From Ilex aquifolium (taxonomy: Eukaryota > Streptophyta > Magnoliopsida > Aquifoliales > Aquifoliaceae), in assembly GCA_951799425.1 (NCBI GenBank), contig OX637393.1, positions 41,000,878 through 41,064,877 of the forward strand: 64,000 bases of DNA, read 5' to 3'. The number at the start of each line of letters is the position of its first letter. Position 1 is the stretch's first letter. The notes under the pieces were generated by a model that did no database searches, was not told the origin of the DNA, and worked only from the letters and a program-made list of their open reading frames with translations. The position numbers and the translations under genes were made by a program. Below, piece by piece: positions 57,500 through 64,000 of the stretch.

Positions 57500-59711
57500 A
57501 TGTCTCTTCTAGGAGACCGATCTTTTCACGGAGATCGATCACGTCTCCTTTCTTTTCTCGGACTGCGCTCTCTCTTCTTCTTTTCTCCTTCGTCTGCAGA
57601 TGACGATCCTCCCTTTAACCGAAGGGCCTCCTTGCCATTAATGTACTTCTCAACCTTTGCAAGGACCTCGGCCATAGTTGTCCGAGGGTTCTTGGCAATC
57701 GAAAATAGGAGGTCCTTTTATTAGAGGCCGAGTCCCGACATGAAAGTGGTCAGGGAAAATTTATCATCTATACTCTCTACCTTCAAAGATTCCTAGTTGA
57801 ACAGTTGCACGTAGCTTCGACGGGACTCGTTGGGTCCCTATCTGATGCTCAACAGATAATAAGACAGTTTCCTGCAAGTTCTGGCTCCTATGAAATGAGA
57901 TATGAACTATATGGACAGTTCTCGGAAAGAAGAGATCGAAGACAATTGCAATCTGTTAAACCAAGCTACGCCGACCCTTTAAGGGTTATGGAAAAAGCTC
58001 GTCACCGAATAAAATCCGAATACCCATGAAGCTCCATTTGGTTTTTATACAAGTTCAGGTGATCCACTGGATCCTTGGTCCCATCGAACAATGTTATCAG
58101 AACCGGACCGGCCAATGAACCGGCAAGGGGACCGGGTCAATGGTTCACTGGTTCAACCGTTGGGTCAACTGGTCGGACCGGTCATATAATAAATATATAT
58201 ATATATAATAATTACAAAACATAATAATTTAATTAAAAATATAAAATATATCTGCAATACCTGTGCAAAATATACAACACCTGTGCAAAATATACAACAC
58301 CACCATTCTCATATACAACACCTGTGCAAAATATACAACACCACCATCCACCAACTAGGGCCCAATATATGAATAGAAAAATAAAATTTGTTCATTGTTC
58401 ATTTTTATTCACAACCAAAAAATTACACGAATCAAAAAATTACAATCAAGAAACAAAAGCCAAAATAGTGGCTTTAATTCAGCAAGACAAACAATATGAC
58501 AAACTCTCCTTCAGCTACCCAGTCAACAACAGAAAGCTTCAGCTACCACCCAAAAATAAAATATGTAGTGTCACCCACCATATTCGAAAGTGGGCAGTCT
58601 GTGTGTGATAGAGAGAGAGAGAGACTGACCGTCTGAGTTGTAGGTGGCTGACCACTTAGCTGAACGCCATTGATTTATGGCAAAGAGCAGTCGCCTGAGT
58701 GACGAAGAACAGCGGTGAGACGAAGAGCAGCCGCCTGAGTGTCGCATGAGGTCGCCTGAGCACTGATCGTTGCCTCCCTGGTGAGACGAAGAGCACTAGT
58801 CTGCCTCACTCTAGTTCTCTGCCTTATGCGATTTAGGGCAAAAGGAAATAACCCAAATTAAAAACAGCAGCCAGTTCTTTCAAATTTCATTTTCTTCAAA
58901 CCGGTCCGGTTTTTAAAAACCGCCTGGTTCACGGTTTTCGTCAAAAATCGGCCGGTTTAACGGTTTTTACCCGGTTCCCTTCCTTAATCGGTTTAACTAG
59001 TCAACCGGACCGGCTGGGGTCCTGGATCACGGTTGAACCGGTCCGACCGGCCGGTCCAGTCCGATTCTGATAACACTGCCATCGAACCTATTTGAGGCAT
59101 CCAGAACTTCTAGGGCAAGGGAAAATGAAGGATCTCAACGGTAAAGGGCGATTCGGTTTGCTGAACCAAGGCATCCATAGTGACAAGAGCTTTCCCTTTT
59201 ATTACTTCTTTCACATTCCCGACTTCTTGCTGGATCTCGCGGAATCTTTGCTCCCAAAAATGGTCCATAGCATACTGCGGAGGTAGGGGCTGATCTTCTC
59301 TAGGAATGGCTTTAGCCCAGCTGTGGGCCTCATTATTTGTGCGTTCATCTGGCTGCTTCCACCGGTGGTTTTCCCCAGAATGGCTGTGCTCATGGAGGTC
59401 TGTAACCCCATTAGGTGGTATATGACGATCCTGATGAGGAATATCATTTTGCGGAGGTGGAGGTGAAGGTGGTGCAGGATGTACAAGCGGAGCCTGCGGA
59501 AGGTGGTGCGCATGTATCCACGTCACCAAGTCTTGATTCTACTTCATAACCTGCATAGTAGTTCGGCGATATGTCTCCAACTCAGTGAGATGAGGGTCTA
59601 CCGCCAAAGGGTAGTTCTCAACGTCCGCTGCTGGGGCGGGAAAGCTCTCTGGTAAGTTCTACGGGGCTTGGGGTTTGCGTGAGACTTACTCATGTTTCGA
59701 GTCGAAACCAT
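57500..59711 (-). pseudogene. Element 3 gag, broken by stops and a MITE
   Basis: Starts MVSTRNMSKSHANPK at 59711, just inside the primer site. The N-terminal part at 59529-59110 is Pro/His-rich and ends TMDALVQQTESPFTVEI, as in element 2. The MITE at 58090-59078 follows. The gag core resumes at 58089 (DHLNLYKNQMELHGY, ISHFIGARTCRK, FSIAKNPRTTMAEVLAK) with many stops and shifts. A run of 14 C near 57469-57482 marks another break downstream. Confidence 0.82.
58090..59078. mobile_element. Mutator-like MITE in element 3 gag
   Basis: 989 bp with inverted ends AATGTTATCAGAACCGG / CCGATTCTGATAACACTG. It is flanked by a perfect 9-bp duplication CCATCGAAC (58081-58089 and 59079-59087). The ends are rich in CCGGACCGG and GGTTCAACCG. 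There is no transposase. The frame at 58324-58608 is not convincing. Confidence 0.82.
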
Positions 59712-59757
59712 CAAACCAATAGATGTACAAAGAAAACTTGAAGCAAACGATGAAAAC

Positions 59758-59780
59758 CGTTCCCACAGACGGCGCCAAGC
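59758..59780 (-). other. Element 3 primer binding site
   Basis: The minus strand reads TTGGCGCCGTCTGTGGGAAC directly inside the 5' LTR, nearly the same as in elements 1 and 2. Confidence 0.8.
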
Positions 59781-60554
59781 TGATGGTTCCCGAAAATACT
59801 TGGCCCAAGTGCAGTGGTTATGAGACCCAATGAGGGGGGTAGTGTGAATATTTAGATTAACAGAGGAGTAAGCGTGAAGTTGGATCAAAAACAGTATATA
59901 AGTGGTTCACCTTAGCCGAAGGACCAAGACTACATCCACTACAATGGAGACTCTTGCTACTTGGGGTTTATATTACTTGAAGAAGAAGATTACAGTAGGT
60001 TTCTTGGCTTAGAGTGTTTGTGTACAATGTCTTGCGAATACAAATTTTTGGAACTTTTTTACACAGTGTGATGGTGTTCTATTTAGACAAGTAATCATCT
60101 AGGATTTTCTGCAATTTCTTTCTTCACTTGGCTGATTTTGTGGTCCCCTCTTCCTTTGTCTTGTAGTGGTACTTGTCATCCTGACACAATTCGTGTCAAC
60201 GATCCTTAAACGGAATGTGCACAAATATTCCCCTTTATTAGAGAGTACGTGTTCGTTAGAGGCTCCAGAAGTTGTCCCCCTGTTCCCTGAACACGTGGCA
60301 CGATGGGAGATGCTCGGGATCCAACGAGTTCCGAGCTCCTTGTTCCTGGACTGACTTCCGCCGAGCTTGATGTGGCCGAGCAGGAACATATCGATCTGGG
60401 TGTCATTGGAATCTCTCATTTGGGTTATGACCCATTCTTATTGCGGGGTGGGTAGGCTGCGAATGTGCCGTTTGGGCTACCATGTAACCAGGGGGGGCCA
60501 TTGGATGTTCTGGGTTTTGGATGAGCAGCTCAACCCAAAATCTTACCACTATCA
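59781..60554 (-). repeat. Element 3 5' LTR
   Basis: 774 bp against 777 bp for its partner, with many substitutions and small indels. It is followed by the GAACT duplication. Confidence 0.93.
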
Positions 60555-60559
60555 GAACT

Positions 60560-60945
60560 CATTGCACGGAGACTCCCTCCATCTCCCTTTCGTCAATGTA
60601 GCTAATGAAAAGTGATGATTTCATCTCTAAAAATTTTATTATTTTCACAATTGTCCTTCTCCAAATTTAGTACACAAAAAAAATTAAAATTTAATAAAGT
60701 CAAATAAAATTTGATTTTAGAATTCAAAAAATTGATATAATTTAGTACCCCAAAAAATTGATTAAATGAATTTTACTATTAAATTGATATTAATTCGACA
60801 AATTTGAATATAAATTGGATAAAATTAAATATCAATTTGATAAATTATATATTAATTTACAATCTAAGGTTAATTTCGTGTTGAATATTATTTGGTGTTG
60901 ATTAAACTAACACGAAATTGACCTTAAATTATAAAGTTTTTGTTG
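60560..60945. repeat. Foldback transposon, left arm (inner part)
   Basis: This pairs in inverted orientation with 61275-61600. Examples are TGATGATTTCATC against its complement at 61590-61600, and CACAATTGTCCTTCTCC against GGAGAAGGGCAATTGTG. The outer part of this arm is 33830-33926, left of element 3. Confidence 0.85.
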
Positions 60946-61274
60946 TATATAAACTTAAAAACTTATATTTTAACCCATAAAATTTAAATACAAATATTTT
61001 TTTTTTTTTTGTAGCATAGTGTATTCGCTCTTAATATATCACTTGATAAATTTTATTTTGGTCAAGATTCAACCACGCATACTTAAATCAAACCAATCAT
61101 TCACCCCCATTTTTTTTTTTAAGAAAATTGCTCACCTCCACTTGGTAAACTCAAAAATCTCTAGTTCACATGAAAATTCGTGAAAGTAACTTAAAAAGTT
61201 GACAAAAAATTTAAAAAACTGGTAGTTTAAAAAAAATTAAAAATTTAGTTCCAAAAAAAATTGATAATTTTGTC

Positions 61275-61717
61275 AAAAATATAATCTAAAATCAATTTCA
61301 TGTTTGATTTGATCAATAACAAATAATATTCAGCACAAAATAAACTTTAGATTATAAAATAATATTTAATTTTATCAAATTAAAATTTAATTTTGCCAAA
61401 TTAATATTCGACTTTATCGAATTAATTTAAAATTGAAATTCATTTAATTAATTTTTTTGGGGACACTAAATTATATCAATTTGTTGGGTATGAAATCAAA
61501 TTTTATTTGATTTTATTAAATTTTTAATCTTTTTGCGTATTAAATTTGGAGAAGGGCAATTGTGAAAATAATAGAAAATTTTGGGATAAAATCATCACTT
61601 TCTGTTAGCAATATTGACAGAAGAGAGACGAAGGAGGTCTTCGTGCAAAGAGTTTCAAACTTCAAGGGGTCTCCGTGTTATTTGTAAAATATCAGGGGGC
61701 GTCCATATTTTTTACCT
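61275..61717. repeat. Foldback transposon, right arm
   Basis: About 440 bp, the inverted copy of the left arm, ending TTTTTTACCT at the AAATTATTA duplication. The spacer at 60946-61274 is unpaired and AT-rich. Confidence 0.85.
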
Positions 61718-61726
61718 AAATTATTA

Positions 61727-62260
61727 TTATTCTAATTTTGTCCTTTTTTTTAACCATCTCACCGCAACTACATTTTTCTTATCACCACTATCACAATGGT
61801 GACATTGATGGTAGTAACAGCAGTGTGGTGGTGATTGTGGCGGTAAAAAATATTTCATCCATACATGATTCATTTATTAATTCGTTTTTAACCGATTGTG
61901 TCATATCGCGTTCTTATCGTGTATAACAGGTATATAAATTAGTCATGTTGTTTATTTTTTTTGATTGACTTCACTCATATCCGATTCGTTTATTAATCAT
62001 ATCGTGTCGAGTCCACTTAAAGAGGATCCAAATCCTATTTATAAAATAAAATACAATACAATTCAAATTTCAAAAGATAAACAAAATGACTTTTGCTTCT
62101 CGCGGTTGAGATCACTTTAAATTTTACTTTAAAGTTAATCCGACGATTAATATTAACACTCCAAATTTAATAGGAAAGATAAACCCCTAAGTGTGTGTTT
62201 GAGATAACTTTTTAAAAGTACTTCTAAAACTTATAACTTTTCATAAGTATTTTAAAAAAA
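61727..62260. other. AT-rich unique DNA right of the foldback transposon
   Basis: About 530 bp with no gene. A few CACTATCACAATGGTGACATT-like triplet runs near 61780-61850 are low complexity. Confidence 0.5.
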
Positions 62261-62267
62261 AAAAATT

Positions 62268-62535
62268 TTGAAACCACCCCCACCATCACCACTACCATCA
62301 CACCAACACCACCACTGTCGCCACCATACCACCACCTTCCACCGCCACTACCACCGCCACTGCCCCAACCACCACCGCCCTTGCCCCCAACCGCCACCAT
62401 CCCCACTACCACCACCATTGTCCTACCATCACCCCTACCACCACTACCCCTACTATCCCCACCAACACCCCATGACTATCACCACCATCGCCATCGTCGC
62501 CATCGTCGCCACCCCACCACCACTACCACCGCTCA
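62268..62535. repeat. CCACCA-type low-complexity block
   Basis: About 270 bp of imperfect CCACCA/CCATCAC repeats. Frames across it (Pro/His on plus, Gly/Val on minus) are compositional artefacts. Confidence 0.88.
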
Positions 62536-62864
62536 CTCTCATTACAATCGATGATTAAATTCTTTTTTTTTCGTCTATGTTTATGATTTGATTTTAGGTA
62601 TGAATACAAATATATTTATTGTTTACCATTTTTTTTATTATTTTGTGCCTTCAGACACAAGTAATAACTAATAATTTTATATCATGTTAGCTAGTCATAT
62701 TATATTTTAAAATCCCGTAATAATGAATCTATATATGTAAAAAATTAAGCCAAAATTTACTAAAATGCACCTACATAGGGTTAAAGTGTTTCAGGAAGGT
62801 GCATCGTGCACGTGTTGTTGTAACAAAGCAGTGAGTGCTGCTGCCACCTGGGGTATAATCAGAG

Positions 62865-62912
62865 GGTTCCAATGTTAGTGGGGATTCCAATGTTAGTGGG
62901 GGTTCCAATGTT
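62865..62912 (+). repeat. 19-bp short tandem repeat
   Basis: TTCCAATGTTAGTGGGG is repeated about 2.4 times. Confidence 0.7.
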
Positions 62913-62919
62913 TGAGTTT

Positions 62920-64000
62920 CATTTTGGTATTAAAAATTACTTTTTAATATCATATTTTTATTTTTTTTAACTAATTAAAATGTGTCACATGCATAAATTA
63001 TTTTACTTTATACTTTTTTATTATTTTATCATTGTTTCAATCAATAATTGAAAATCAATGACTAAAATTGATCCAAGTTAGACCCAAAATCAGTGTCATA
63101 GCCTTCCCCCCAAAATTATTACATAATGTAAGCAAACTTCAAACTTTTTCAAAATGGTAATAGAAAAATGATTTTTTTATTTTTTCTTTTGTCAACGGTC
63201 AGGCATACTCAGCCAATTTATACGCACTTTAATTAATTTTTTATTCGGTTCAGTCAAAAATAGGTTATCCACACTGGAACCAGAGTATTCATGAGGGAAT
63301 TATCAAGATTCGAACTCAAGACGTCTGAATTTACAATTCACCCTTATTACTACTTGAACTACCTTTTGAATTAAAAAAATAATATCATGACCTTATTTAT
63401 TATAACTGTTAAATTAAAATTGTGTTTTATTTAATATTTAAATTCACAACTAATTAAATAATTATATAAATTTTTGTCTCCAAATTAAATTCTTTGTAAC
63501 TTTGCCAATGGTAATAACCCACGTTTCTCTGGGATCCCTACGCTATCCATTATTATTAACCAATCAAAGTTAGAAAAGTTGTAGAAGAAAAAGGGTTTTG
63601 AAAAACAGTGAATAGAATAAAGGTTGTAAATAGTTGATGTGACACGTGTAACAAAGAGAATGATTATAGGTCCTATGTAGGAAAGAAAGTACACTGATAT
63701 TACAGGTATAGAATAAAGTTCCCCCACAAGCCTATCCCTATCCCTATGGACTATGGTTCATGAATGAACTCATTTTCCATCAATCTTTTTTTTTTTTTGG
63801 TCACGCCGAAAGTTGGTAACAGTCCCCTTTCTTTTTCACACTATGTCCATCATATTTTTTATAAAATTTTTTATTTTAAGTGATATGAAATAATCTCTAT
63901 TATTAAATATTTATAAAATTTATTTATTTAATAATAAAAATTATACCGCATCACTTAAAATAAAAAAAAATTGGTACGAAATCTTAATCAGATGGCATTG
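62920..64000. other. AT-rich DNA, nothing recognised
   Basis: About 1.1 kb with no supported gene or repeat. The reading frame at 63485-63727 on the minus strand has no family features. Confidence 0.5.

Larger units (their letters stand above)
33927..60554 (-). mobile_element. Element 3: decayed Tat-lineage Ty3/gypsy element expanded by nested insertions
   Basis: Defined by LTRs at 33927-34703 and 59781-60554 and a perfect GAACT duplication (33922-33926 and 60555-60559). gag-pol is on the minus strand and is heavily broken. The antisense gene aORF1 is on the plus strand after the 3' LTR. Its 26.6 kb include a Tekay fragment, a second Tat antisense-gene block, an Athila derivative, a Harbinger-like element and a Mutator-like MITE. 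It is clearly older than element 2. Confidence 0.92.
33830..61717. mobile_element. Mutator-type foldback transposon, split by element 3
   Basis: The ends are GGGTAAAAAATACAGACACC on the left and its inverted counterpart GGTGTCC-like, read as GTCCATATTTTTTACCT, on the right. They are flanked by a perfect 9-bp duplication AAATTATTA (33821-33829 and 61718-61726). Without element 3 and its duplicated GAACT the transposon is about 1.25 kb. It consists of two inverted arms of about 450-480 bp and a spacer of about 330 bp. Long terminal inverted repeats with a 9-bp duplication are typical of Mutator-like elements. No transposase is present, so it is non-autonomous. Confidence 0.88.

Noticed and set aside
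62224..62558. Overlapping Gly/Val- and Pro/His-rich frames
   Set aside because: They follow from the CCACCA low-complexity block and have no domain.

Overview
The window is plant nuclear DNA, almost certainly an angiosperm and probably a eudicot. It is almost entirely stacked transposable elements, and I find no intact host gene, rRNA, tRNA or CRISPR array. The signs are Ty1/copia and Ty3/gypsy elements of plant-specific lineages (Tat/Retand-like, Tekay/Del-like, Athila-like), plant-type DNA transposons, GT-AG introns of 67-94 nt, and AT-rich unique DNA between elements. I cannot name the species.

Layout. 1-858: decayed 3' end of a copia element. 1298-3725: Tekay-like solo LTR flanked by AAACT. 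4151-16852: element 1, a decayed Tat-lineage gypsy element on the minus strand. 17200-32138: element 2, a younger relative on the plus strand, with 722-bp LTRs that differ at about 21 positions and a perfect GAAGC duplication. A 1.6-kb insert splits its reverse transcriptase. 33830-61717: a Mutator-type foldback transposon with a perfect 9-bp duplication. Its left arm was hit by element 3 (33927-60554, minus strand, GAACT duplication). Element 3 in turn contains a Tekay 5' part, a second Tat antisense-gene fragment, an Athila deletion derivative, a Harbinger-like element with a hAT-like MITE inside it, and a Mutator-like MITE. 61718-64000: AT-rich unique DNA with a CCACCA low-complexity block.

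The Tat elements carry a second gene set on the strand opposite gag-pol. It lies between the integrase gene and the 3' LTR. Two genes, called here aORF1 and aORF2, share a core resembling the Pfam 'putative gypsy type transposon' domain, and both end in coiled coils. They are split by introns at the same positions and phases in elements 1 and 2, and they have G-box plus TATA-like upstream regions. They run towards pol. Between the converging 3' ends of pol and aORF2 sits a tandem array of small hairpin units. In element 2 aORF2 is an uninterrupted spliced frame of 338 codons. This antisense, intron-bearing module is the most interesting system in the window.

Within each Tat element gag, protease, reverse transcriptase, RNase H, a second archaeal-type RNase H and integrase form one continuous reading frame. 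The LTRs, primer sites and polypurine tracts are recognisable in all three copies.
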